Shown here: in pieces, positions 24,727 through 32,164 of the stretch
Position numbering within the stretch: the first letter of the stretch is position 1
Layout of the letters: each line of letters begins with the position of its first letter
Assembly: GCF_015751765.1 (NCBI RefSeq)
Contig: NZ_JADOTX010000001.1
Coordinates: forward strand, 3,782,001-3,846,000
DNA length: 64,000 nucleotides
Source of the DNA: Micromonospora ureilytica
GTDB lineage: Bacteria; Actinomycetota; Actinomycetes; Mycobacteriales; Micromonosporaceae
Direction of reading: 5' to 3'
Made by a program: the position numbers and the translations under genes
Notes under the pieces: generated by a model
Seen by the model: only the letters and a program-made list of their open reading frames with translations
The model's database searches: none
What the model was told of the DNA's origin: nothing

Positions 24727-25205
24727 CAGATCACCGCTTCCATGTCGGTGCGCAGCGTGGTGGCCTGCCGCAACAGCGCCCGCATGACCACCATGAGGAG
24801 CCCCAGCACCGTGACACCCATCGTCAACAGGAACAGCAGGATCGGAGCGCCCGGGTCGTCCGCGTTGAAGCCGACGTAGAGGAACACGCCCACGAGCACG
24901 AGCCACCCCGCGCCGATGGCCCACACGATCAGGTCGACCCACTTCAGGGAGGCTTCGGTGAAGATCCGGTCGTTCTTGACCTTGTTGAGCAACTGCCAGG
25001 TCGACACGATCACCACCTGGACGCACAGAACCCAGAACACCGTCACGGCGGTCAACGGCCACCGGAGGTAGGCGTGCTCCGGTGACTCCTGGGCCATGTG
25101 CGCGAACTGCCCCGGCAGCGAGAACGTCTGGAACCCGATCAGGACCACGAACAGGACCCCGAGTACGACTCTGAGAGCGGCTACCGCTCGATGCTCCGTA
25201 ACCAT
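24726..25205 (-). CDS. DUF2975 membrane protein
   Basis: The 159-residue protein has four hydrophobic segments (about 11-30, 50-72, 93-113, 122-143) and the DUF2975 features VSTWQLLNKVKNDRIFTEASLKWVD between the second and third. DUF2975 proteins have no known biochemical role but are nearly always encoded with a small YozG-like HTH protein, as here. The start has GAAACT 6 nt upstream and TTGACT 17 nt before that, so it is probably leaderless. Confidence 0.9.
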   Translation of the reverse strand: MVTEHRAVAALRVVLGVLFVVLIGFQTFSLPGQFAHMAQESPEHAYLRWPLTAVTVFWVLCVQVVIVSTWQLLNKVKNDRIFTEASLKWVDLIVWAIGAGWLVLVGVFLYVGFNADDPGAPILLFLLTMGVTVLGLLMVVMRALLRQATTLRTDMEAVI

Positions 25206-25211
25206 GCATCG

Positions 25212-25240
25212 AGTTTCGCTCGTTACCTATCGAAAGTCAA
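25212..25240 (-). promoter_or_regulatory. Candidate promoter of the DUF2975-HTH operon
   Basis: On the minus strand TTGACT (25240-25235), 17-nt spacer, GAAACT (25217-25212), then 6 nt to ATG 25205. The -35 is close to consensus and the geometry gives a leaderless or near-leaderless mRNA. Direct GTTAC repeats in the same stretch could be the operator of the HTH protein. Confidence 0.4.
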
Positions 25241-25267
25241 TCGGTTACTCGGAACGCCGACTTCCGC

Positions 25268-25870
25268 TCACGGCAGCGTCGGCCTCGCCTTCTGGGGATA
25301 GAACGTCTCGTGACGAGCCAGCATGGCGACGAATTCGCCGATCTTGCGCTCGCGGGTCTCCGCCCGCTTCACGGCATTGAGGCGGTGGATGAGAGCGAAC
25401 CGGTTGGCCTTGGTGAGCACGTCGAGCATGGCCTGAGCGGCGGGCTCGGCGGCGATGGCGGCGAGCAGGTCGGCCGGCACCTCCGCCTCCGACGGCGGGG
25501 CGTAGGCGGCAGCCCACCGCCCGTCCGCCTTCGCGGCGTCCACAGCGGCGCGGCCCGCCGGCAACATCCGCCCCTGCTCCTCCAGCCGGGCCACGTGCCC
25601 CACGTTGCGCTGGGACCAGGAACTGCGGGGCCGACGCGGGGTGAACCGGATCCAGGACGACTCCTCATCCCGCTTGCGCGCCTGCCCGTCGATCCAGCCG
25701 ACGCACAGACCCTCGTCGACCGCCTGCTGCCAGGTCAACGTCGTGACCGTGCCGCCCTTCTTGGTGAGGGCGAGCCAGACGCCCGGCGACGTGCCGTGGT
25801 TGGCCGCCAACCACACGCGCAACGCGTCAGCGTCCGTGACGACCAACTCATCCAACTCGGCACTCGTCAT
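25268..25870 (-). CDS. YdeI/OmpD-associated family protein
   Basis: The 200-residue protein starts MTSAELDELVVTDADALRVWL and has the family signatures HGTSPGVWLALTKKGG, AVDEGLCVGWIDGQ, FTPRRPRSSWSQRNVGHVARL and a C-terminal segment with RAETRERKIGEFVAML. This is the YdeI family, originally linked to bacteriocin or envelope-stress protection, of unclear mechanism. The ATG overlaps the stop of the HIT-like gene (ATGA), so the two are co-translated. Confidence 0.88.
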   Translation of the reverse strand: MTSAELDELVVTDADALRVWLAANHGTSPGVWLALTKKGGTVTTLTWQQAVDEGLCVGWIDGQARKRDEESSWIRFTPRRPRSSWSQRNVGHVARLEEQGRMLPAGRAAVDAAKADGRWAAAYAPPSEAEVPADLLAAIAAEPAAQAMLDVLTKANRFALIHRLNAVKRAETRERKIGEFVAMLARHETFYPQKARPTLP

Positions 25871-26496
25871 GCCGGCAGGCTATTCCCCGGGTCCGACAGC
25901 CGGTGACCGCCGTGGGAGGCGATCAATGCGTCCACGACCGTCGCGGCGTCCGCGTCGGCCACGTCCGCTGGGTACTCCGGCAGCAGGTCGTCCCAGATGA
26001 CCAGCCACGACCCGTACAACTGAGCCTGCCCCTCGGGCCGAGCGAAGAACCAGACGTGCAGGTGAGCGCCGCCATCTCCGACGCGGTAGAGGTGAGCTCG
26101 CGAGATGTGCGGCAGCGCCTGTATGTGGCGGACGATCCGGGTGCTCAACAGCCCAAGCTCGGCAGCCAGTTCGTCGGGAAGATCCGCCATGTCGTGGTGG
26201 TCGCGCGGCAACAGCATGAGCACCAGCGGGACACCCACGCGCGGGACCCGGATCAACCGCCAACGCTCGTTGAACCAGATCCCTTCGTCCCGACCGCGGC
26301 AGGTGTCGCAGTCTGACGGATCCTCACCGTGCCGCGCCGGCTCCGGGAGCACCGGCGGCCGCAGCGGCGCCACTCGAAGCCCGTCCGGGTCGAACGGGCT
26401 GATCTCCCATCCGGTCATGCGCGCCAGGGGAAGGCGGCGCTCGTCGTCCGCGGCGGCGACCGCGTGGTCGTAGAACTCGTCCGGTCGCAGGGCCAT
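25867..26496 (-). CDS. HIT-like domain protein
   Basis: The 209-residue protein contains CDTCRGRDEGIWFNERW, PLVLMLLPRDHHDMADLPDEL and the histidine-triad-like segment GGAHLHVWFFARPEG, consistent with the HIT/GalT nucleotide-binding superfamily. The third histidine of a classical H-x-H-x-H-x-x triad is replaced by Phe, so catalysis by the classical scheme is uncertain. It is first in a two-gene operon with the YdeI-like gene. A TTGGCG-N18-TACTAG promoter lies just upstream. Confidence 0.8.
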   Translation of the reverse strand: MALRPDEFYDHAVAAADDERRLPLARMTGWEISPFDPDGLRVAPLRPPVLPEPARHGEDPSDCDTCRGRDEGIWFNERWRLIRVPRVGVPLVLMLLPRDHHDMADLPDELAAELGLLSTRIVRHIQALPHISRAHLYRVGDGGAHLHVWFFARPEGQAQLYGSWLVIWDDLLPEYPADVADADAATVVDALIASHGGHRLSDPGNSLPA

Positions 26497-26506
26497 GTGG
26501 CACAGA

Positions 26507-26536
26507 CTAGTACGGCAAGATCCACATATTCGCCAA
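26507..26536 (-). promoter_or_regulatory. Promoter of the HIT-YdeI operon
   Basis: Minus-strand TTGGCG (26536-26531), 18-nt spacer and TACTAG (26512-26507), ending 10 nt before ATG 26496. This is the clearest housekeeping-type promoter in the divergent gap with the MBL gene. Confidence 0.5.
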
Positions 26537-26543
26537 GTTCATC

Positions 26544-26572
26544 TGGTGTCAGACGATCTGATGCCATACGAT
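26544..26572 (+). promoter_or_regulatory. Candidate MarR operator and leaderless promoter of the MBL-marR operon
   Basis: TGGTGTCAGA / TCTGATGCCA (26544-26553 and 26557-26566) form an imperfect palindrome (8 of 10 matches, 3-nt centre), the usual size for a MarR site. TACGAT at 26567-26572 lies directly beside it, 6 nt before GTG 26579, and would be the -10 of a leaderless transcript. The palindrome would then sit between -35 and -10, ideal for repression by the MarR protein of the same operon. Confidence 0.45.
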
Positions 26573-26578
26573 CGAGTG

Positions 26579-27427
26579 GTGAAGAACCTCCCTGCCCCCG
26601 AACCGTGGACGGCTGCCCTCCCCGAGGCGACGCCGCCGCCCGACATGGCGATCTACCAGCTCCCCACCGGCACCTACGAGACCCGAGCGGCATTCGCGGT
26701 TAGGGGTGGCTCGTTCCGTGACAAGCGGCAGTTCGCCGCTACCGCCGTCCTCGTGCGGCACCCGAACGGCGACTTCCTCATCGACGCCGGCTTCGGGGCG
26801 AACGTCGCCGCGCACGTCGCCATGCAGCCGCGGTTCGCCCGTGCCCCCTTCCAGCGCAACCGGACGGTGCGCGAGCAGCTCGACGACAGCGGTTACGACC
26901 GCACCAGACTCCGCGGCGTGTTCCTGACGCACTCGCACTGGGACCACGCGAGCGGCCTGGACTCGCTCGACCTCCCGGTGTGGATGAACAGGGGCGAGCT
27001 CGAGTACGCCGCGAAAGACGGTGACGGCAGGGTCTTCCGGGCCGTCTCGCCCGGCCACGAGATCCGCGAGTACTGCTTCGACGGTCCCGCGTACCTCGGC
27101 TTCTCCGCGAGCTTCGACGTCCACGGCGACGGCTCTCTGGTGCTGGCGTTGGCCGGCGGTCACACCACGGGATCCGTGGTCGCGTTCGTGACCCTTCCCG
27201 CGGGGAAGCGCTACGCGTTCATCGGCGACCTGACCTGGCAACTGGACGGAGTCCACCGGCTGGTGGAACGCCCCTGGCTGCTACGGGCCCTCGCCGACAG
27301 CGACGCCGAACAGGTGCGGCAGGGCATCCGGCGATCGGCCGCGCTGACCGAGCTGATGCAGGTCGTCCCCGCCCACGACGGTCGCGCCTACGAGGGAATT
27401 CCTCTCCTGGCCGGTGCGGCGCGATGA
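26579..27427 (+). CDS. MBL-fold metallo-hydrolase
   Basis: The 282-residue protein has the metallo-beta-lactamase metal motif FLTHSHWDHASG (His118, His120, Asp122, His123) and later AGGHTTGSVV (His) , IGDLTW (Asp) and PAHD (His), so both zinc sites look complete. It resembles N-acyl homoserine lactone hydrolase-like MBL proteins, but the substrate is not predictable. GTG 26579 was chosen because it lies 6 nt after a -10-like TACGAT; in-frame ATG 26561 would overlap the operator-like palindrome. It is co-transcribed with the MarR gene (ATGA overlap), which probably controls it. Confidence 0.88.
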   Translation: MKNLPAPEPWTAALPEATPPPDMAIYQLPTGTYETRAAFAVRGGSFRDKRQFAATAVLVRHPNGDFLIDAGFGANVAAHVAMQPRFARAPFQRNRTVREQLDDSGYDRTRLRGVFLTHSHWDHASGLDSLDLPVWMNRGELEYAAKDGDGRVFRAVSPGHEIREYCFDGPAYLGFSASFDVHGDGSLVLALAGGHTTGSVVAFVTLPAGKRYAFIGDLTWQLDGVHRLVERPWLLRALADSDAEQVRQGIRRSAALTELMQVVPAHDGRAYEGIPLLAGAAR

Positions 27428-27879
27428 CGGAAGGGCCAGCGCCGTCACTCGACTCCGAGATCACCTGGCTGTTGCACCGCGCCGCCCAACGGATGCACGT
27501 GGTGACCGGCGAACAGGCCGAGAGGCACGGGCTGCACCTGCGGGACTACATCGTGTTGAGCGCGCTCGACAAGACACCCGGGCTGACCCAGGTCGAGCTG
27601 GCCAGGGCGCTGGGGCTCGACAAGACGACCCTGATGACTCAACTGGACCGACTGGAGCAGGGCGACCTCGTCGTCCGCCATTCCGCTCCCCACGACCGCC
27701 GGCTGCGCATCCCGGCGATCACGACCGCCGGCGAGGAGGTACGGGCGCGGGTCGCCCACGACAGCGAGGAGGCGGAGCGGAACGCGATGGCCGGGTTCAG
27801 CCAGGCCGAGGTCGACACGTTCCGCCGAATGCTGTTCGCGATCATCGGCACGGCGGTGGACCCGGGGTCCTGCCTGTGA
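27424..27879 (+). CDS. MarR family transcriptional regulator
   Basis: The 151-residue protein has the winged-helix MarR fold: helices LHRAAQRMHVVTGEQAERHG, recognition region GLTQVELARALGLDKTTLMTQLDRLEQ and the wing HDRRLRIPAITTAGEEV. MarR dimers bind ~20-bp palindromes and are released by small ligands, often substrates of the neighbouring enzyme. It overlaps the MBL gene by 4 nt, and a matching palindrome lies at the MBL promoter. The ligand may therefore be the MBL substrate (inference). Confidence 0.92.
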   Translation: MTEGPAPSLDSEITWLLHRAAQRMHVVTGEQAERHGLHLRDYIVLSALDKTPGLTQVELARALGLDKTTLMTQLDRLEQGDLVVRHSAPHDRRLRIPAITTAGEEVRARVAHDSEEAERNAMAGFSQAEVDTFRRMLFAIIGTAVDPGSCL

Positions 27880-27907
27880 TGCTCGGCGAGCACAAATAGC
27901 TCGGCGC

Positions 27908-28945
27908 TCAGGCGCTCTCCTCCTCGGGAGAGCGCTTGGCGCGGCTGGGCTGAACGCGTTTGGGTTCGCCGGGCATTTTCGGGTGGTCCGGCGGGTACGG
28001 CAGGTCACCCTGGCCGGCGGCGGCGTCCCGGTCGGCCCACTCGAGCAGCGGGGTGATGTCCCACGGTGCGTCGTCGATGCCGGCGTGCGGGTCACCACGC
28101 TCGGCGAGCCGGGCCGGCACGGTGCGCAGGTCGAAGTCGTCCGGGTCGACGTCGGGCAGCTCGTCCCAGGTGACCGGGGTCGAGACGGTGGCCCGCGCGT
28201 TGGCCCGCAGCGAGTACGCGCAGGCGATCGTGCGGTCGCGTGCCATCTGGTTGAAGTCGACGAAGACGCGGGTGCCGCGCTCCTCCTTCCACCAGGCGGT
28301 GGTGACCAGGTCGGGGTTGCGGCGCTCCACCTCCCGGGCCAGCGCGATGGTGGCCCGGCGCACCTCGGTGAACGTCCAGCGGGGCTGGATGCGCAGGTAG
28401 ACGTGCACGCCCCGGCCGCCGGAGGTCTTCGGCCACCCGGTCGCGCCCAGCTCGTCGAGGAGCGCGCGGACCTCGCCGGCCGCCCGCGCCGCGTCGGCGA
28501 AGTCGGTGCCGGGCTGCGGATCCAGGTCGATGCGCAGCTCGTCGGGGCGATCGACGTCGGCGGCCCGCACCGGCCACGGGTGGAAGACGATGGTGCCCAT
28601 CTGCGCCGCCCAGGCCACGTGCGCCAGATCGGCCGGGCACAGCTCCGCGGCGCTGCGACCGCTCGGGAAGGTGATCTGCGCGGTCGTCACCCAGGGCGGC
28701 ACCCCACGGGTGGGCACCCGCTTCTGGAAGAACGCCTCGCCCTCGACGCCCTCGGGGAAGCGTTGCAGGGTGGTCGGCCGGTCCCGCAGGGCGCGCATGA
28801 TCCCCTCGCCGACCGCGAGGTAGTAGTGGAAGACGTCCGCCTTGGTGAACCCCCGCTGCGGGAAGATCACCCGATCCGGACTGCTCAGCCGGACGGTGTG
28901 CCCGGCTACCTCGACCTCGGCGGCCGCAGCCTTGGTGCCACCCAT
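27908..28945 (-). CDS. ligD: LigD-type DNA polymerase/primase (non-homologous end-joining polymerase domain)
   Basis: The 345-residue protein is a stand-alone PolDom: SPDRVIFPQRGFTKADVFHY at the N-terminus, catalytic aspartates in ELRIDLDPQPG (Asp140, Asp142), SGGRGVHVYLRIQP and the third acidic motif VFVDFNQMARDRTIACAYSLRA. It lacks ligase and nuclease domains. In actinobacteria such LigD-Pol proteins fill or extend ends in NHEJ, sometimes using ribonucleotides. The LigC-type ligase at 12633-13748 could be its partner; no ku gene is in the window. The C-terminal ~45 residues are Pro/Lys-rich. Divergent from msrB across 47 bp. Confidence 0.93.
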   Translation of the reverse strand: MGGTKAAAAEVEVAGHTVRLSSPDRVIFPQRGFTKADVFHYYLAVGEGIMRALRDRPTTLQRFPEGVEGEAFFQKRVPTRGVPPWVTTAQITFPSGRSAAELCPADLAHVAWAAQMGTIVFHPWPVRAADVDRPDELRIDLDPQPGTDFADAARAAGEVRALLDELGATGWPKTSGGRGVHVYLRIQPRWTFTEVRRATIALAREVERRNPDLVTTAWWKEERGTRVFVDFNQMARDRTIACAYSLRANARATVSTPVTWDELPDVDPDDFDLRTVPARLAERGDPHAGIDDAPWDITPLLEWADRDAAAGQGDLPYPPDHPKMPGEPKRVQPSRAKRSPEEESA

Positions 28946-28980
28946 CCCGCGACCTTATGCCACGCCCCCGACGTTCGACG

Positions 28981-28986
28981 TACCGT
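28981..28986 (+). promoter_or_regulatory. -10 element of leaderless msrB
   Basis: TACCGT fits TANNNT and lies exactly 6 nt before GTG 28993; the only purine-rich sequence (GGAAGG) directly touches the start and is too close to be a Shine-Dalgarno. The -35 is not clear. Confidence 0.4.
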
Positions 28987-28992
28987 GGAAGG

Positions 28993-29397
28993 GTGAGTCT
29001 TGACGACAACGAGCTGCCCCGTACCGACGAAGAGTGGCGGGTCCGACTGACCCCCGAGGAGTTCCACGTCCTGCGTGAGCACGGCACCGAACGCCCGTGG
29101 ACCGGCGAGTACGTGGACACGAAGACCCAGGGGGTCTACCACTGTCGCGCCTGCGGGCTGGAGCTGTTCTCCAGCGACACCAAGTTCGACTCGCACTGCG
29201 GCTGGCCGAGCTTCGACGACGCCATCCCGGGCCGGGTCAAGGAAATCGAGGACCGCAGCCTCGGCATGGCCCGTACGGAGATCCGCTGCGCCCGCTGCGA
29301 CAGTCACCTCGGGCACGTCTTCCACGGCGAGGGCTTCACGCCGAAGGACACCAGGCACTGCGTCAACTCGGTCTCCATCAAGCTGGAACCCCAGTGA
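28993..29397 (+). CDS. msrB: Peptide-methionine (R)-S-oxide reductase MsrB
   Basis: The 134-residue protein is a canonical MsrB: ELPRTDEEWRVRLTPEEFHVL at the N-terminus, two zinc CxxC motifs (CRAC and CARC), CGWPSFDDAI, and the catalytic cysteine in DTRHCVNSVSIKL near the C-terminus. The zinc cysteines stabilise the fold. It reduces methionine-R-sulphoxide in proteins using thioredoxin. GTG 28993 gives the normal family N-terminus. It converges with the DUF305 gene, with 26 bp between stops. Confidence 0.96.
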   Translation: MSLDDNELPRTDEEWRVRLTPEEFHVLREHGTERPWTGEYVDTKTQGVYHCRACGLELFSSDTKFDSHCGWPSFDDAIPGRVKEIEDRSLGMARTEIRCARCDSHLGHVFHGEGFTPKDTRHCVNSVSIKLEPQ

Positions 29398-29423
29398 TAC
29401 CGGCGTTCGGGGCGTAACCGCAC

Positions 29424-30062
29424 TCAGGGCGTACCCCTGAGCAGCTCGACCTCGGCGGCCCGGGACTGCTCGATGCGCCGGGCCAGGTCGCGGACCCGCT
29501 CGTTGCGGCCGACGCCGACCTGGGATCGGGCCAGGTCGGCCGCCGATCGCTGGTGGTCGGCGAGCACCTCGCGCAACACCCGGTCAACGTCCGCGTCCGG
29601 CGCGGTCCGCAGCCGGTCGAGCGCGGCGTCGTCGCCGTGCCCGGCGTGGTGGTGTACGGCCGCGCTGGCCGCCGGCCCGGCGGTGGGCAACCAGCCGCGC
29701 ATCGCCGCCAGCTCGTCGGCCTCGGTCGCCTCGATGGCGGCGGCCAGGGTGCGCAGCGCCTCGTCGCGCACCCGGTCCCGAGCCAGCCGGACGATCTGCA
29801 GGGTGCGTTCACTGTGCCCGACCATGGTGCTCAGGAACACCACGTCGATCCCGCTCATCGCGTCCGCCTCGACCGAGGACCCGACGCCCGCGGACCCGGC
29901 GCCCGCGGACCCGACGCCCGCGGACCCGACCGCCACCGAGCCGGCCGGGGACGCGGGGGCCGACTGCGGCAGGGCCGACGGGCTCGACGTGGGCGATCCG
30001 GCGCAGGCTCCGGTGAGCAGCAGAGCGGCAACGAGAGACGCCAGAGGGGTACGGCGGGGCAT
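29424..30062 (-). CDS. DUF305 domain lipoprotein
   Basis: From ATG 30062 (GGAG 8 nt upstream) the 212-residue protein has a signal peptide with lipobox LLLTGAC, a Ser/Ala/Pro/Gly linker that includes a GSAGVGSAGAGS repeat, and a DUF305 ferritin-like helical domain (FLSTMVGHSERTLQIVRLARDRV, DELAAMRGWLPTAGP, VHHHAGHGDD, LADHQRSAADLARSQ). DUF305 proteins often bind copper or other metals at Met/His clusters; here the His cluster is present but the usual HHxxAxxMA motif is altered to GHSERTLQIV. GTG 30080 would give a longer form without a ribosome site. The function is not established. Confidence 0.85.
   Translation of the reverse strand: MPRRTPLASLVAALLLTGACAGSPTSSPSALPQSAPASPAGSVAVGSAGVGSAGAGSAGVGSSVEADAMSGIDVVFLSTMVGHSERTLQIVRLARDRVRDEALRTLAAAIEATEADELAAMRGWLPTAGPAASAAVHHHAGHGDDAALDRLRTAPDADVDRVLREVLADHQRSAADLARSQVGVGRNERVRDLARRIEQSRAAEVELLRGTP
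29883..29942. repeat. 15-bp tandem repeat inside the DUF305 gene
   Basis: Three nearly identical 15-bp units (GACGCCCGCGGACCC) plus a degenerate fourth encode the Gly-Ser-Ala/Val linker of the DUF305 lipoprotein. The unit is in frame, so copy number changes would only alter linker length. Confidence 0.8.
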
Positions 30063-30125
30063 GCCTGTTGCTCCGTTCACGCGAGAGCGGCGACACGGGT
30101 GCGACCAGGGGCCGCACCCGTGCGG

Positions 30126-30866
30126 TCAGACCTGAAGCCAGAGCGCCGGTACGTTCGGCGGCTCCCAGCCCGGGATCGCGGTGTGTGCCTGCCGGCAGCG
30201 GTACGTGGCTCCGCCGTAGGTGACCTGGTCCCCGACCTGGTAGGCCCGACCCGTCGCCCAGGTGCCGCCCTGCGCGGGCGGATTGGTCGGCGTGGGGGTC
30301 GGGGTGGGCCGTGGGGTCGGGGTGGGTGAGGGGGTGGGGGTCGGGTTCGACCCGCCGCCGCCGATCTGCACGTCGATGCAGGAGTAGAAGGCGTTCGCCG
30401 TGTCGGAGATGTTCCACACCGCGAGGATCTTCTGCCGGCCGGTGAAGCCGCCCAGACTGACGTTGTGCGACACGGTGGCGCCCGGCTGCTGGCCGTTGCC
30501 GTTGACCACGCCGACCCGGGTGTTGCCGATCCAGTACTCCCAGTTGCTGGTCGCGTGTCGGGCGGTGTTGACCCAGGTGAAGGTCAGCGAGCTGCCCACC
30601 GAGGTGGCCGGCCAGCCCCGGCTGTCGTCGTTGAGGACGGCGAACTGGGAGATTCCGGCATTGCAGCTGCGCAGGCCCTTGGGCCCTTCGACGCTCTGCG
30701 GCTCGTACTTGATCTGCCCGCAGTCGGGCACCCGGCCCTGCGCGCAGAGCGCCTGCCGGCTCGGTGGGGCGGAGACGTAGCCGTGCGCCTGCGCGGGGGC
30801 GGCGACGGTGAGGGTGGCGGCGACGGCGCCCGCCGCCACCAGCGGGACGGTGATTCTTCGACGCAT
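30126..30866 (-). CDS. Lytic polysaccharide monooxygenase AA10 with C-terminal CBM5/12 (chitin type)
   Basis: The 246-residue protein has a Sec signal cut at AQA^H, leaving His28 as the mature N-terminal residue; with His104 it forms the copper histidine brace of AA10 LPMOs. The catalytic domain (about 28-170) shows HGYVSAPPSRQALC and FTGRQKILAVWNISDTANAFYSCIDV. A (PT)n linker (about 175-198) leads to a CBM5/12-like chitin-binding module (TWATGRAYQVGDQVTYGG, YRCRQAHTAIPGWEP). It should oxidatively cleave chitin outside the cell. An AT-rich palindromic stretch upstream likely carries its promoter and operator. Confidence 0.93.
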   Translation of the reverse strand: MRRRITVPLVAAGAVAATLTVAAPAQAHGYVSAPPSRQALCAQGRVPDCGQIKYEPQSVEGPKGLRSCNAGISQFAVLNDDSRGWPATSVGSSLTFTWVNTARHATSNWEYWIGNTRVGVVNGNGQQPGATVSHNVSLGGFTGRQKILAVWNISDTANAFYSCIDVQIGGGGSNPTPTPSPTPTPRPTPTPTPTNPPAQGGTWATGRAYQVGDQVTYGGATYRCRQAHTAIPGWEPPNVPALWLQV

Positions 30867-30907
30867 CGGGGCAGCTCCTTCTCCAGGTCCGGTGAGGTGC
30901 CCTCAAG

Positions 30908-30960
30908 GTAATTTAAACATTGTTAACAGTAAAGACTCTCATCGATAAATCCATCGATGG
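30908..30960 (-). promoter_or_regulatory. AT-rich control region of the chitin LPMO gene
   Basis: This 50-bp stretch is strikingly AT-rich for the window, contains TTTAAAC and TTAACAGTAAAG, and ends in the perfect palindrome CCATCGATGG (30951-30960) with a second ATCGAT 10 bp away. It starts about 40 bp upstream of the LPMO ATG on the minus strand. Likely promoter plus binding site for a carbon or chitin regulator; the factor is not identifiable. Confidence 0.4.
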
Positions 30961-30974
30961 CGACAGTTTTCTTC

Positions 30975-31250
30975 TCAGAGCCGGAGCAGGCTGCCCCGGT
31001 CGTCGACCTGGTCGGCCGACTCGTCGTCCAACCAGACGCCGCCGGTGCCGAGGTAGCGGAAGCGGTACTCCCCCGGCGGCAACTTCACGGTCACCGTCCT
31101 GGTGCCGTCGCGGCGGGCCACCAGCTCGTGCCGTCCCGGCTGCCAGCCGTTGAAGGAGCCGACGACACTCACCGGGCCGGGCGGGACATCGCGGGGCAGG
31201 CAGAAGGTGACCCGGGTCTGGCTGCCGAAGAGCTTGTTGCGCTTGATCAC
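30975..31250 (-). CDS. CBM48-like (glycogen-binding fold) small protein
   Basis: The 91-residue product from GTG 31250 (GGAGG 6 nt upstream) reads KRNKLFGSQTRVTFCLPRD, VSVVGSFNGWQPGRHELV and LPPGEYRFRYLGTGGVWLDDE, the isoamylase-N/AMPK glycogen-binding (CBM48) pattern. It has no catalytic domain or signal peptide. Stand-alone proteins of this type are widespread in actinobacteria; a role in binding alpha-glucan is plausible but unproven. It ends 108 bp upstream of the LPMO gene on the same strand. Confidence 0.85.
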   Translation of the reverse strand: MIKRNKLFGSQTRVTFCLPRDVPPGPVSVVGSFNGWQPGRHELVARRDGTRTVTVKLPPGEYRFRYLGTGGVWLDDESADQVDDRGSLLRL

Positions 31251-31405
31251 GGTGATCCTCCGGGGGTTGCGGCGGTTCACCCGGCACAACGGGCAACACG
31301 CCGACGCCGACACGCCGCCGACGGGGTGAGGCATCGACGTTCCGCCCCACGTCGGGGCAACCTGAGGGATTCTGTAGGCACTTGTTCACTTAACGGAGGT
31401 TTTCG

Positions 31406-31666
31406 GTGGCAACCTGCGAGGTCTGCGGCAACGACTACTGGATGGCGTTCGAGGTGCACACCGTCAGCGGCGACGTGCACACCTTCGACTCGTTCGAGTG
31501 CGCGATCCAGCGCATGGCACCGATCTGCGAGCACTGTCAGGTCAAGATCGTCGGGCACGGCGTCGAGGTCAACGGCCGCTTCTTCTGCTGCGCGCACTGC
31601 GCCCGTGCCGTGGAGGGCGCGGTCGGAGCCGAGATCCGCGACGCCGTCGGCGCCCGCCCAGCCTGA
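31406..31666 (+). CDS. Small Cys-rich metal-binding protein (prokaryotic metallothionein-like/TRASH-like)
   Basis: The 86-residue product begins MATCEVCGNDYWMAFEVHTV and has paired cysteines: C-x2-C near the start, a single Cys in FDSFECAIQRM, ICEHCQ, and FFCCAHCAR. The sequence FDSFECAI...CEHC...FCCAHCA is a TRASH-like zinc-binding arrangement seen in small conserved actinobacterial proteins sometimes annotated as metallothionein. GTG 31406 has GGAGG 6 nt upstream. Metal storage or a regulatory zinc fold are both possible. Confidence 0.8.
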   Translation: MATCEVCGNDYWMAFEVHTVSGDVHTFDSFECAIQRMAPICEHCQVKIVGHGVEVNGRFFCCAHCARAVEGAVGAEIRDAVGARPA

Positions 31667-31696
31667 CCGGCGGACACCACGTCGACCCGCCCGACC

Positions 31697-31702
31697 TACC
31701 AT
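31697..31702 (+). promoter_or_regulatory. -10 element of the leaderless ElaA-like gene
   Basis: TACCAT (TANNNT) lies exactly 6 nt before ATG 31709 and no Shine-Dalgarno is present. Confidence 0.4.
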
Positions 31703-31708
31703 CGGCGG

Positions 31709-32164
31709 ATGCCCCAGCAGACCACCGAGCTCCGGACGGCCTCCTTCGCCGACCTGAACGCCCGCACCTTCCACGACCTGCTCAAGCTGCGCATCGACGT
31801 GTTCGTGGTGGAGCAGAACTGCCCGTACCCGGAGCTCGACGGGCGCGACGTCGAACCGGGCACCCGGCACCTCTGGCTCACCGACGGCGGCGCGCCGCTG
31901 GCGTACCTGCGGATTCTGGCCGACCCGGACGGCGTCGCAAGGATCGGTCGGGTGGTGGTGGCCCCGACGGCGCGCGGCGGTGGGCACGCCGGCCGGCTGA
32001 TGACGGCGGCGCTGGAGGTGATCGGCAACCGACCCTGCGTGCTGGACGCCCAGTCGCACCTGGTCCCGCTCTACGGCCGGCACGGCTTCGCGGTCAGCGG
32101 CCCGGAGTACGTCGAGGACGGCATCCCGCACACCCCGATGCGGCGCGATGTCATTGACGTCTGA
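31709..32164 (+). CDS. ElaA-like GNAT N-acetyltransferase
   Basis: The 151-residue protein shows the ElaA pattern: LLKLRIDVFVVEQNCPYPELDGRD, TRHLWL, AYLRILADP, RIGRVVVAPTARGGGHAGRLM (acetyl-CoA loop), VLDAQSHLVPLYGRHGFAVSG and EDGIPHTPM. ElaA is a GNAT protein of unknown substrate found near many unrelated genes. Complete and full length. Confidence 0.93.
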   Translation: MPQQTTELRTASFADLNARTFHDLLKLRIDVFVVEQNCPYPELDGRDVEPGTRHLWLTDGGAPLAYLRILADPDGVARIGRVVVAPTARGGGHAGRLMTAALEVIGNRPCVLDAQSHLVPLYGRHGFAVSGPEYVEDGIPHTPMRRDVIDV

